Positions 1-7,926 of a stretch of 15,202 nucleotides of DNA are shown in pieces; the stretch's first letter is position 1, and each line of letters opens with the position of its first letter. The DNA lies in contig DEHX01000050.1 of assembly GCA_002352145.1 (NCBI GenBank), positions 1-15,202 of the forward strand. The letters run 5' to 3'. Position numbers and translations under genes: made by a program. The stretch is from Chitinophagaceae bacterium UBA2789. GTDB taxonomy: Bacteria > Bacteroidota > Bacteroidia > Chitinophagales > Chitinophagaceae. Below the pieces are notes generated by a model, which ran no database searches, was not told where the DNA came from, and saw only the letters and a list, made by a program, of their open reading frames with translations.

Positions 1-1095
1 TTCGTAGCGGGTTTCCTGCTATTCTTTCAGCCCGTCTTTTCTCAATACAACTGGTCGGAACTGGATAATGAACTGGCGGCCAAACAAAAACTGCTGGGGC
101 AGGACTTGGTGGCGATGATATGGAAAGGTGATTCCCTGGTGTATAAAAAAGAAATGGGCAGCTTCAACAGCAAGACACAGGCACCTATTGCCAGCTGCAG
201 TAAATGGCTGACAGCGGCACTGGTGATGCAGCTGGTGGACGAGGGCAAATTGTCGCTGGATGATAAGGTGGCGAAATACATTCCTGAATTTGATAAATAT
301 TTTAAAGGTTATATCACTATCCGGCATTGCCTGAGCCATATGACGGGAATTGAAGATGATGGCAAACTGATAAAGCGATTGCTGGAACGAAGAAAGTTTG
401 CTTCGCTGGAAGAAGAAGTGAACAGTTTTGCTGCCCGTGATATCCGGGCCAATACCGGTACTGATTTCTGGTATGGCAATATCGGGCTGAATATTGCCGG
501 CCGTGTGGCAGAAGTGATCACCAGGAAAAAGTTTGATGTACTGATCCGGACAAAACTGTTTATTCCGCTGGGTATGACGAAGACTACATTTGCCTCACTG
601 AACGGTGCGCCCATTAATCCATCAGGCGGGGCAAGGTCAACTGCGGATGACTATATGAAGTTTTTGGTGATGCTGCTGAACAAAGGAAAGTACAATGGTG
701 TGCAGATCCTCAGCGAAAATGCGGTGAATGAAATGCTGCAACCGCAGAACCGTTTAGAGCAGGTGAAGTATACGCCTAAATCAGCCGAAGGTTTTCGCTA
801 TGCGCTGGGTGCCTGGGTGATAGAAGAAAAAGGGAAACAGGTTACATATGTTGACGGGAAACTTCATACTGGGCCCCTGGTACCTCCCCCCACCGGTAAT
901 GTGGAAACCAAATCCATTACAACTGCAAACGCTATAGCTTCACCGGGTCTGTTTGGTACCTGGCCCATGATTGATTACTGCCGGGGCTATACCTATATTG
1001 TATTTGTAAAAAACCTGCTGGGTGAAGAAAGGGCGGATGCACATTTACAACTTAAAAAGATCGTAGATGCACAAACCAGTAGCAGCTGTAAATAA
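1..1095 (+). CDS. Secreted beta-lactamase-family serine hydrolase (5' partial)
   Basis: The frame is open from base 1, so the true start lies outside the window; a TTG at 106 is only an internal codon. The first visible residues are hydrophobic and end in VFSQ, which looks like the tail of a signal peptide, so the protein is probably periplasmic or outer-membrane associated. About 364 residues are visible. The class C/penicillin-binding fold is recognised by SCSK (SxxK nucleophile motif, visible residues 65-68), YGN (about 158-160, YxN motif) and a PSGGARST segment typical of the family. The third motif is unclear: an HTG occurs near 289, but the expected strand position by family pattern carries SPGLFG near 314. 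Family members act as esterases, peptidases or amidases on varied substrates, and true beta-lactamase activity cannot be assumed. A Cys lies two residues from the C-terminus. Its stop codon directly abuts the stop of the convergent gene. Confidence 0.85.
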   Translation, partial: FVAGFLLFFQPVFSQYNWSELDNELAAKQKLLGQDLVAMIWKGDSLVYKKEMGSFNSKTQAPIASCSKWLTAALVMQLVDEGKLSLDDKVAKYIPEFDKYFKGYITIRHCLSHMTGIEDDGKLIKRLLERRKFASLEEEVNSFAARDIRANTGTDFWYGNIGLNIAGRVAEVITRKKFDVLIRTKLFIPLGMTKTTFASLNGAPINPSGGARSTADDYMKFLVMLLNKGKYNGVQILSENAVNEMLQPQNRLEQVKYTPKSAEGFRYALGAWVIEEKGKQVTYVDGKLHTGPLVPPPTGNVETKSITTANAIASPGLFGTWPMIDYCRGYTYIVFVKNLLGEERADAHLQLKKIVDAQTSSSCK

Positions 1096-3021
1096 TCAGA
1101 ACCCCTTCGTCTGTTCATTCTTTACCAGCACTACCCGGCTGCGGTCTGCTTTGTAAACGGTCTCGTAGAATTTTACCAGTTCATTGTAAGCCGCAGGTTC
1201 AAAGCGGCCGCTGAAGGCCTGCATGCTGCGGTAGTAGATCAGCTTATCTGCTTCCAGCTTCACTTTCGAACGGTATTTGCCAAAACGGGTATCAAGAGAT
1301 ACTTCCTGCGGCATGCTTTCCGCAGTGTAGCCGGCAGGAATATTTATTTCAACAGTGTCAATATCAGTGTAGGCATAGTTAAGTATAACAGGATACTTCC
1401 TGTTTTCATCCGCTGCCATTTTGCGGTGGCTTCTTGTCATTACATTGGGCAGTATGAATAAACGACGGCCACTCATGGTAGCGTAGTTGCTTACCTGTAT
1501 ATCCAGTTTTTCTTCAATCAACGGATTGGAGGATTTGCTTTCCTTATAATCAAAAGCAGTTACTTCATAGGTAGCAAAGTCCAGTTCCTCGTGCAGGTAT
1601 TCCTTCACTTTATCTTTCGACAGGTTGTTGATCATACCATGAATATCATCCTGCTGGCTGCCGCCATACACGGTTGTTGCCTTTATGCTGAGTGTAGCCT
1701 GCTCATCCAGTGCGGCTGCTATTTTCCGGATAGCAGTGTTCTCATTTACTCCATAAACAGGTGTACGAACAAGCTGTCCGCCATTTTCATCTACCAGCAG
1801 GGCAAAACGATCGGCAGTGAAATCACTCAGGTAACCGCAGGGTAAGGTCTGGCTGGTACATTCGAGCCAAACCGTGTCTTTGGGTTGCGGTACGGCACAA
1901 AGAATAACATGGTTGAACTGCTGTGAAGGAAAATCATCGGTGATATAACCGGCATTCTCCCCGGCACGGATCAGTGAGTAATAGGATTTGATACCGGCTT
2001 CTCTTAGTAGGCTGGCCATATAATTGGTCAGTGCTTTGCAATCGCCATATGCTTTGGCTGCCACAAACTTTGCTTCGAATGGCTGCCAGCCGCCAATACC
2101 TAGCTGTATACTGATATACCTTGTGTTTTTCTGCAAATAATCATACAGCAAAGCGATCTTCTGATTTTTATCCGTCACTGCATCTGTCAGCCTGTGCACA
2201 TCCTGTTTTACATTGTCAGGAAGCTGGTCTCTTCCTTGTAACAAAGTATATTGGAATTTTCCAAAATCCTGCCAGCTGCGCATATTGCCCTTATAGCTGT
2301 CCACCTGGAAGTCAGTGGGACCAAAAATAACCATGGTGGTCAGTTCATGCCACATAGGGGCAAAGGGTTCTTTTACAATGGCCGAAATATTTTTAGCGGT
2401 CCATGTAGTGATCTTTGTATCTTTTTCCGTTGTTACCACCGGTTCGCCGGGGTAATTAAAGGCTTTATAGCGGAACTGGTAACCATCTTTACATACCATG
2501 CTCATGCTGCTTGACTCGACAGCAAGATTACTTCTTGAAGCAGGTACCCAGGGAGGGAAAAAGAAAGTGCTGTTGTAGTCAATTACAATATTGTACTCTA
2601 TGGTGTAAGGATATACTTTGTGATAGAAATTATGGCGCTTCACCCGGTCATCTTCCATCAGGCTAATAGCCGAAACGCCGCTGAGGTCTTCCATTTCCTT
2701 TAGTTTCATTTTCTTCAACTGGTTACCACCGGCATCGTACAAATAACCTTCAACGGATTCTATTTTCCGGTACTTATCGTAATACTCATAACATTCGGCC
2801 CAATGATCGCCGTTTTCATTGAGTATTGTAATAACATAATGATTTTTGTAAGTGGCTTTACCCGTAGCGGACACTTCAAACTTCAATTCTTCCAGCCGCA
2901 ACACGGCGTTGGCATTTTTCAGCAAAAGCGGATTGATCTTTGATACTGCATATTCTCCCTCTCCTGCAAGCAGAGAAAGGACAAAAAGATTTGTTAGTAT
3001 GCCAATCACCCACTTTTTCAT
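1096..3021 (-). CDS. Secreted DUF3857 / transglutaminase-like protein, catalytic triad present
   Basis: A 641-residue exported protein. The start at 3021 is preferred over an ATG at 3045 because it opens directly into a signal peptide (MKKWVIGILTNLFVLSLLAG) and sits 4 nt after the upstream stop, whereas 3045 would overlap that gene. The N-terminal half (about 30-260) matches DUF3857; the middle (about 285-395) is a transglutaminase/protease-like fold. Likely catalytic residues are Cys328 in YGDCKALT, His371 in FNHVI and an acidic residue, Glu387, in WLECTSQ. The C-terminal part is a beta-rich region like those that follow this domain in relatives. Substrate and reaction are unknown for this family; Bacteroidota often carry several copies near envelope or surface-protein genes. 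It is probably co-transcribed and translationally coupled with the upstream paralogue at 3026-5032. Confidence 0.86.
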   Translation of the reverse strand: MKKWVIGILTNLFVLSLLAGEGEYAVSKINPLLLKNANAVLRLEELKFEVSATGKATYKNHYVITILNENGDHWAECYEYYDKYRKIESVEGYLYDAGGNQLKKMKLKEMEDLSGVSAISLMEDDRVKRHNFYHKVYPYTIEYNIVIDYNSTFFFPPWVPASRSNLAVESSSMSMVCKDGYQFRYKAFNYPGEPVVTTEKDTKITTWTAKNISAIVKEPFAPMWHELTTMVIFGPTDFQVDSYKGNMRSWQDFGKFQYTLLQGRDQLPDNVKQDVHRLTDAVTDKNQKIALLYDYLQKNTRYISIQLGIGGWQPFEAKFVAAKAYGDCKALTNYMASLLREAGIKSYYSLIRAGENAGYITDDFPSQQFNHVILCAVPQPKDTVWLECTSQTLPCGYLSDFTADRFALLVDENGGQLVRTPVYGVNENTAIRKIAAALDEQATLSIKATTVYGGSQQDDIHGMINNLSKDKVKEYLHEELDFATYEVTAFDYKESKSSNPLIEEKLDIQVSNYATMSGRRLFILPNVMTRSHRKMAADENRKYPVILNYAYTDIDTVEINIPAGYTAESMPQEVSLDTRFGKYRSKVKLEADKLIYYRSMQAFSGRFEPAAYNELVKFYETVYKADRSRVVLVKNEQTKGF

Positions 3022-3025
3022 ATCA

Positions 3026-5032
3026 CTATTTCTTTTTGAAAACAATTTGTTCGTTGTGTTTTTTCACTACCAGGTTGAAAAACTCTCTCAGCATTTCGTA
3101 TTCCTCCGGTAAATAGAAAGTCCGGTTGATCACCAGCCTTGACCGGAAAGAAATATTATTGCCTGAAACAGATACCCTGTATTCAAACGTACCGTCTCCT
3201 TCTTCATTCATCTTCATCACCATTTGCTTGGGCAGTTCGTCTACCACATACCCGGTGGGTATTTCCATCTGCATATTGTAAGTTTCATCCAATGCAAAAG
3301 GCATTTCAACAGGGTAATAACGTTTAGCCGATTTAAAGGGATTTTCCTTGTAACCTTCGATCAGCATGGGGTTGAAATAAATGATATCTTCCTTTTCGCC
3401 TGTAAAATCAAAATCGAAAAAAACACCTACAGGATCATCCAGCTTAGTAAGAGAGTCGATTCTTTCATTGCTCATTTTTATTTCAGTTCCAAAACTCTTT
3501 TTCAGCTCAGCAAAATAGTTGTCCTTTCCTTTTTCTTTTACCTTACTGCGTATGCGTAAGGATTCATAATAGCCAGGTGCTTTTTGCAGGCTGCCGACAG
3601 AATTTCCTTTTTCATCATTGATGATGAACAGGGAGATAACTGATTTTTCTTTTAATGAGCCAGCGTCCATTTCAATAACGGTTGCGTCATTATCAATTAC
3701 TCTTGCCTGCCCGTTGTAGCAATCATAATTCAAATGGCCGTAACCCAGTTCAGGATGACTGGCATCTAGAAATACATCCTTGCCATCAATCTTTACTTTA
3801 GCAATTACATGGTTATAGCGTTCCATAAGCGGATAGACTGCATGGGCATACCCATGCGAACGGGTACTCAGCATAACGGGATCGGCTTTCAGGTCTGCCT
3901 TCAGGAGCATGGCTGTCAACAGCAGGTTGATCTCTGCTTCATTTCCGTTTTTTGACTTTAGCAGGTTTTTCAATGGCTGCTCTAAATACTTACGGTTATA
4001 ATTCGTACAGGTAAAATTATCTCTCACCCAGTTATAAATATTCCGGGCTTTATCGGCTTCACTGCCGGCACCGCCGGTTGCTGCTTTCATCACATCGTTC
4101 AGCCAGCCGTTATCTTTTCTTAATTGCAAACCAAAGTCCTCATCATTCAGCAATTGTTTAGAAACAACCGGCCATGAGTCCATGAAGTTTTTGTACTCAA
4201 ACGGGTGATTGATCGATTTGAACTGGAACTCGATCTTGGAAATGTGATTATTGATGGTAGAAGTGTAGCTTTCTTCTTTCAACGCCGGCACATCTTTCAT
4301 GGCCCAGCGAAAATCGGTAACACCTGCATTGAACGAAGCCCTTTCCGTAGCACCTACCCCACGGCTTTCCGCCATATAAAAATTGTCCCGGCTGTCTTTG
4401 CGGTCGTTGATGTAATATTTCTGGTAACCCTGTGTCAGCGTTACATAGGTGTAAAACTCCGGCATCCTTACATTGTATTCACTCCACAAACGGGGATAAG
4501 CACCCTGGAACTCCCATGGCTGCAGGTTGAAAATAAAATCAGATTTGACTTTGTATTCATATTCAATAATAGAACCGGCCTTGATATTGGGGAAAGTGAA
4601 TTTTCTTACTACCCAGTTTTTGTTGATCCTGTCCTTAAATACTGCATTCTTAACATCCAGCTTTGTTTCCACCACTTTACCGTTCTCCAGGTTGTAGGTA
4701 ACTGCTTTCAGGTTCTCCAGGTCTTCTTCCATCTGGCCGTTGGTGTATAAACTGATGGAAACATCTGCAATATCATAACCATTTTTATTCAGTATGTGTG
4801 CCCTTTTAAATTTCTTGAACTCAAGGGAAAAAGTTCCTTTCATGTTTCCCACAAAATTGGTGTGACCAATATCTGCGATGACAACCGCATCTGCGCTGCT
4901 GTCAACCGAATAAACAGTGTGCTGCAGGTCTGCCGCCGTAACATTACCAAATTTGATCTTGGGTGATTCCTGGGAATGAGCAACCGCTATTGCCAATACC
5001 AAAAAGAGGATAAGGTGAATGAATCTTTTCAT
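3026..5032 (-). CDS. Secreted DUF3857 / transglutaminase-like protein lacking the catalytic Cys
   Basis: A 668-residue exported protein with a clear signal peptide (MKRFIHLILFLVLAIAVAHS, cleavage likely before QES). It has the same architecture as its downstream neighbour: DUF3857 from about 45 to 280, a transglutaminase-like core about 325-430, and a beta-rich C-terminus. In the core, the expected G-x-C is GNEAEIN at 363-369, so Glu365 stands where the nucleophilic Cys would be. His408 (YNHVI) and Asp423 (FLDAS) remain. This suggests a non-catalytic paralogue, perhaps a binding or scaffold protein; that is inference. It is the first gene of a two-gene unit. It ends TAG and is followed in frame by TGA, with the next ATG 4 nt beyond the TAG. 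The divergent 79-bp region shared with queG holds two inverted repeats. Confidence 0.86.
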   Translation of the reverse strand: MKRFIHLILFLVLAIAVAHSQESPKIKFGNVTAADLQHTVYSVDSSADAVVIADIGHTNFVGNMKGTFSLEFKKFKRAHILNKNGYDIADVSISLYTNGQMEEDLENLKAVTYNLENGKVVETKLDVKNAVFKDRINKNWVVRKFTFPNIKAGSIIEYEYKVKSDFIFNLQPWEFQGAYPRLWSEYNVRMPEFYTYVTLTQGYQKYYINDRKDSRDNFYMAESRGVGATERASFNAGVTDFRWAMKDVPALKEESYTSTINNHISKIEFQFKSINHPFEYKNFMDSWPVVSKQLLNDEDFGLQLRKDNGWLNDVMKAATGGAGSEADKARNIYNWVRDNFTCTNYNRKYLEQPLKNLLKSKNGNEAEINLLLTAMLLKADLKADPVMLSTRSHGYAHAVYPLMERYNHVIAKVKIDGKDVFLDASHPELGYGHLNYDCYNGQARVIDNDATVIEMDAGSLKEKSVISLFIINDEKGNSVGSLQKAPGYYESLRIRSKVKEKGKDNYFAELKKSFGTEIKMSNERIDSLTKLDDPVGVFFDFDFTGEKEDIIYFNPMLIEGYKENPFKSAKRYYPVEMPFALDETYNMQMEIPTGYVVDELPKQMVMKMNEEGDGTFEYRVSVSGNNISFRSRLVINRTFYLPEEYEMLREFFNLVVKKHNEQIVFKKK

Positions 5033-5047
5033 AGCAGGTGTGTGTTG

Positions 5048-5070
5048 GTAAAATAATCAATCAATTTTAC
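5048..5070. promoter_or_regulatory. Inverted repeat in the DUF3857-queG divergent region
   Basis: Perfect 7-bp arms GTAAAAT (5048-5054) and ATTTTAC (5064-5070) are separated by 9 bp, with half-site centres 16 bp apart. This spacing would suit a dimeric regulator. It lies between two divergent genes, so it could affect either. There is no direct evidence of protein binding, and AT-rich dyads of this size can arise by chance. Confidence 0.3.
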
Positions 5071-5084
5071 ATAAAAATCCTGAA

Positions 5085-5100
5085 TTTGCTGCTGAGCAAA
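5085..5100 (+). promoter_or_regulatory. Short hairpin just upstream of the queG start
   Basis: TTTGCT (5085-5090) and AGCAAA (5095-5100) form a perfect 6-bp stem with a GCTG loop. The stem ends 11 nt before the proposed TTG start codon of queG. If transcription starts upstream of it, the hairpin would sit in the leader and might affect initiation; as DNA it could be an operator. A TGAATTTG at 5081-5088 matches the TAnnTTTG element at all but one position and overlaps the stem. Confidence 0.25.
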
Positions 5101-5111
5101 CACCAAAAAAA

Positions 5112-6044
5112 TTGCAGCCCCAGAAAGGAAATACAGCCTTTATAAAACAAACAGCTCTTCAACTGGGCTTTGATCATTGCGGCATAGCCAAAGCTGTCAA
5201 ACTGGATGATGATGCCAGGAGACTGGAACTATGGCTGCAAAATGGCATGCATGGAACCATGCATTACATAGAAAAATATTTTGACCTGCGAATTGACCCG
5301 ACCAAACTGGTTCCCGGCGCAAAATCTGTTATCACTTTACTTAAAAATTATTTTCCGGAAAAAGAACAACAAACAGATGGCCCCAAAATTTCAAAATATG
5401 CATACGGAAAAGATTATCATGAAGTGATCAAAAAACAACTCAATGATTTTTTGTCGCTAATTAAAAATAAAGTTGGAGATATACAGGGAAGAGGATTTGT
5501 GGATTCTGCCCCGGTTCTGGAAAGAAGCTGGGCACAACGCAGCGGCATTGGCTGGATAGGAAAAAACGGCAACCTGATCACCAAACAAAGTGGCTCATTC
5601 TTTTTTATCGCCACATTGATCACAGATCTCAAACTGGAGTATGATGATCCTTTCGCCGGAGATTACTGTGGCACCTGCACCCGCTGCATAGATGCCTGTC
5701 CTACAGATGCCATCCTTCCTGAAAAACTGATTGACGGAAGTAAGTGCATCTCCTACTTTACCATTGAGCTTAAAGAAATGCTTATCCCTGGCGAAATGAA
5801 AGGGAAGTTTGATAACTGGCTTTTTGGTTGTGATACCTGCCAGGATGTTTGTCCTTGGAACCGTTTTAGCAAACCAACTACTGAAAAAGATTTTACTGCT
5901 CTGCCTGCAATATTGAACCTATCCACGAAGGAATGGAATGAGATGACAGAAGAAAATTTTAAACAACTATTTAAAGACTCGCCGATCAAAAGGGCAAAAT
6001 TCAGCGGTATACAACGCAACTTGAAATTTCTCGGGAATTCTTAA
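5112..6044 (+). CDS. queG: Epoxyqueuosine reductase QueG
   Basis: A 310-residue cytoplasmic iron-sulfur/cobalamin enzyme that reduces epoxyqueuosine to queuosine in tRNA, the last step of queuosine synthesis. Diagnostic features are HCGIAKA near 22-28, the putative catalytic Asp131 in RGFVDSAPVLER, the GWIGKNGNL segment (147-155), and two 4Fe-4S cysteine sets: C186-C189-C192-C196 (followed by P) and C212 with C240-C243-C247 (followed by P). No in-frame ATG exists between the upstream stop at 5049 and Met46. The family-conserved N-terminus begins close to TTG 5112, so a TTG start is the best choice. Length fits the shorter QueG form without the C-terminal HEAT repeats seen in longer members. 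The stop codon overlaps that of the convergent gene in the shared TTAA at 6041-6044. Some databases still describe such proteins as ferredoxin or DUF1730 proteins. Confidence 0.95.
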   Translation: MQPQKGNTAFIKQTALQLGFDHCGIAKAVKLDDDARRLELWLQNGMHGTMHYIEKYFDLRIDPTKLVPGAKSVITLLKNYFPEKEQQTDGPKISKYAYGKDYHEVIKKQLNDFLSLIKNKVGDIQGRGFVDSAPVLERSWAQRSGIGWIGKNGNLITKQSGSFFFIATLITDLKLEYDDPFAGDYCGTCTRCIDACPTDAILPEKLIDGSKCISYFTIELKEMLIPGEMKGKFDNWLFGCDTCQDVCPWNRFSKPTTEKDFTALPAILNLSTKEWNEMTEENFKQLFKDSPIKRAKFSGIQRNLKFLGNS

Positions 6045-6847
6045 AAATCGTTATTAGTCCTTACTTCCTGCAGGTTTTTTACAAAAGCTGCCCATACCTT
6101 GCGGGCATCGGGAAACTTATAATACTTATCGAAAAGTTGTTTGGTAGCCGGCAGGCTTTTGCCGAATGAATAATAAAAAACTGCCAGGTTCAGGGCCACT
6201 TCTTTGCGAAGGCCATTGTCAAAAGAGATTTCATCCTCTAAGACTTCATAAGGCTGCTCACCTAGTTTGCCAAGGTTGTCATTGATGGCGCTGCGCAGTT
6301 CCTGGTCTCCTTTTACAACTGATAATTTTCCCTTTGTATATTTCAGGTGAATGCTTCTGACTTCCAAAGGCGCTTCATCGGTTGTGTCCGTATATGCACA
6401 GGCAAAACAGGTGAAGAAATAACCAAAGTGTTCATAGAAATTGAACACAAATTGTTTATCGGCTGTAATAATAGTGTTACCAGCAAACAATTTAGCTACA
6501 TGCTGGTATTTTCCTGGTACAGTATTTTTGAATATATATACTTCATCACAGCAATGGGCACCACCGGTAAAATCGTAAAGCAACAATTCTTTTTTGCCGT
6601 CATCATCCAGGTCTGCCAGCACATGATCAGCATAATCTGAAAGCTCTGTTTCCGTAAACTTTTTTAAGGAAAATGTTTTCCTTGCTTTTGTGACCAGCAG
6701 TGTTTTAGCCGGATCAATTACTTTTTCTCCCTGCTGAAAGAAAAGAATGGTAGGATCTGTTTCCGGCACTATAGCAGTATCGGCCGGTTCTTGTGCAAAT
6801 GCGGTTAACCGGGATGCTACAAAAAGCAGCGATAAGAATTTTTTCAT
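6041..6847 (-). CDS. Secreted hypothetical protein with Ca-binding-like loop and GGAHCC motif
   Basis: I do not recognise a named family. The 268-residue product begins with a short signal peptide ending near AFAQ (residue 19), with an unusual Arg at position 13 inside the hydrophobic stretch. Residues 79-87 read DLDDDGKKE, a D-x-D-x-D-G-x-x-E loop like those of calcium-binding FG-GAP/VCBS or dockerin-type repeats. It is followed by TGGAHCC (94-100), a motif seen after such loops in other uncharacterised exported proteins. Cys99, Cys100, Cys147 and Cys150 could form disulfides or bind metal. The C-terminal third looks helical. It is the last gene of a minus-strand run, 10 nt after the DUF2911 gene, and its stop overlaps that of queG. 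Export to the periplasm or envelope is likely; function is unknown. Confidence 0.75.
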   Translation of the reverse strand: MKKFLSLLFVASRLTAFAQEPADTAIVPETDPTILFFQQGEKVIDPAKTLLVTKARKTFSLKKFTETELSDYADHVLADLDDDGKKELLLYDFTGGAHCCDEVYIFKNTVPGKYQHVAKLFAGNTIITADKQFVFNFYEHFGYFFTCFACAYTDTTDEAPLEVRSIHLKYTKGKLSVVKGDQELRSAINDNLGKLGEQPYEVLEDEISFDNGLRKEVALNLAVFYYSFGKSLPATKQLFDKYYKFPDARKVWAAFVKNLQEVRTNNDF

Positions 6848-6857
6848 AAATGAGCAA

Positions 6858-7352
6858 TCAAAAACTTAAGGGAACTTTCACCTGTGTCATATCCCACTCG
6901 ATGATCATATTATTTTGATCATCAAATCGGATGGTTAGTTGCTCTACCACGTTATTGAGTTTTGTAACGGGCACCGTTACCTCGGCTACATTCTTTTCCT
7001 TATTTCGTTCATAACCAAATGCGCCCCATTGGCCCAGCTGGCTGTTGAGAATGATCGTCCACTCTGTTTCATTGGGAATAGCAAACATGGTATAGGTACC
7101 TGCGGGTACACCTGCCCCTGCAAACTTGGTATCACTATTAAAACTAATGGTAGTCGCTTCATTTGCGCCCAACCGCCATACTTTGCCATATTTTTCGAGG
7201 CCACCAAAAATATCCCTGTTGTTTTTAAAAGGTCTGCCATAAGTTACTTTTCCGTTCGCATAACTTACGGTATCATGCGGACTCTTCTTACCGGGCTGTG
7301 CAAATCCTGTAACAGTGGCAAAAAGAGCTGCAAACAATAATAACTTCTTCAT
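6858..7352 (-). CDS. DUF2911 family secreted protein
   Basis: A 164-residue protein with a clean signal peptide (MKKLLLFAALFATVTGFAQ). The mature part carries the DUF2911 pattern: YGRPFKNNRDIFG (about 38-50), GKVWRLGANEAT (about 56-67), a PAGTYTMFAIP segment (about 83-93) and a following WTIILN. DUF2911 proteins are common exported proteins of Bacteroidota with a predicted beta-sandwich and no established biochemical role. The gene lies 10 nt upstream of the GGAHCC-motif protein, which suggests one transcript and perhaps the same compartment. A 63-bp gap separates it from the SRPBCC-like gene upstream and contains an imperfect dyad, so it may also have its own promoter. Confidence 0.88.
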   Translation of the reverse strand: MKKLLLFAALFATVTGFAQPGKKSPHDTVSYANGKVTYGRPFKNNRDIFGGLEKYGKVWRLGANEATTISFNSDTKFAGAGVPAGTYTMFAIPNETEWTIILNSQLGQWGAFGYERNKEKNVAEVTVPVTKLNNVVEQLTIRFDDQNNMIIEWDMTQVKVPLSF

Positions 7353-7363
7353 AGCTGAATGTA

Positions 7364-7385
7364 TTAAATGAGGTGATTCATTAAA
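7364..7385. repeat. Imperfect dyad upstream of the DUF2911 gene
   Basis: TTAAATGA (7364-7371) and TCATTAAA (7378-7385) pair at 7 of 8 positions around a 6-nt centre. It lies 12 bp before the DUF2911 start codon in the 63-bp gap. Just overlapping it, the minus strand reads TAACTTTA at 7382-7389, one base away from TAnnTTTG. It could be an operator or a weak hairpin between two parts of the gene run, or chance in AT-rich sequence. Confidence 0.2.
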
Positions 7386-7415
7386 GTTAGCAAGATTAAT
7401 AAAATAGTAACCCGG

Positions 7416-7913
7416 TTATTTTTCCAACTGTGCTTTCAGGTTTTCCAGGCCTTTTTCAAGCGTTGGCCCATATCGTTTTTCCAGCAGGAGGCTGGAAAAT
7501 TTTTCCCAAGGATACCATTTCAGGTGAATATCCATATACCACTGTACGGTAACAGTGTTGGGGATTGAAGAATTGTAAATGATCCAGCCCTGCTCCCCTT
7601 TTTTGGCATCTGTACCAACATTTCCGGCTATGACTGACGAATCGGTTACCGTTTTAATCATGAGTCCCTGCATATTCCCGGTAGTAAATCCCTTCACTTT
7701 TCCTTCAATATAAAGGTAGTCAGATGTGTCTGTGCCGGGATACCAGCTTTTCCAGTTGACCGGATCGGTCACCTGTCTCATCACTGAATCCCTGGCTGCA
7801 TTAATATCTATCGCTTTTGATATCCTGACCCTGGAAGGAAAGAACAGGGAGATACCTGTGATCATCAAAGCAAACACCACAAGACTTATTATTCCCAGCT
7901 TTATGACCTTCAT
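7416..7913 (-). CDS. Membrane-anchored SRPBCC (START-like) family protein
   Basis: A 165-residue protein with an uncleaved-looking N-terminal membrane segment at about 5-25, followed by a domain resembling the SRPBCC/polyketide cyclase fold. The support is the FPSRVRISKAIDINAARDSV start, the DPVNWKSWYPG segment (about 51-61), a beta-rich middle and a long amphipathic C-terminal helix with LEKGLENLK. Such proteins usually bind hydrophobic ligands or lipids; the ligand here cannot be read from sequence. It starts 13 nt after the stop of the ABC-2 permease gene, so the two are probably co-transcribed. The fold assignment is by pattern and is less certain than that of the neighbouring genes. Confidence 0.72.
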   Translation of the reverse strand: MKVIKLGIISLVVFALMITGISLFFPSRVRISKAIDINAARDSVMRQVTDPVNWKSWYPGTDTSDYLYIEGKVKGFTTGNMQGLMIKTVTDSSVIAGNVGTDAKKGEQGWIIYNSSIPNTVTVQWYMDIHLKWYPWEKFSSLLLEKRYGPTLEKGLENLKAQLEK

Positions 7914-7926
7914 ACTAATAACTTTT

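Noticed and set aside
1..1095. Calling the 5' gene and the MBL-fold gene antibiotic-resistance beta-lactamases
   Set aside because: Both folds cover many non-lactamase enzymes, and neither shows residues that would specify antibiotic hydrolysis.
4205..4750. A 181-codon open frame on the plus strand within the second DUF3857 gene
   Set aside because: It is antisense to a strongly supported secreted protein, has no recognisable domain or signal and is explained by the codon pattern of the opposite strand.
6071..6081. CCTGCAGG followed by six T's as a terminator at the queG end
   Set aside because: The palindrome has no loop and cannot fold as an RNA hairpin of adequate size; it lies in coding sequence of the convergent gene.
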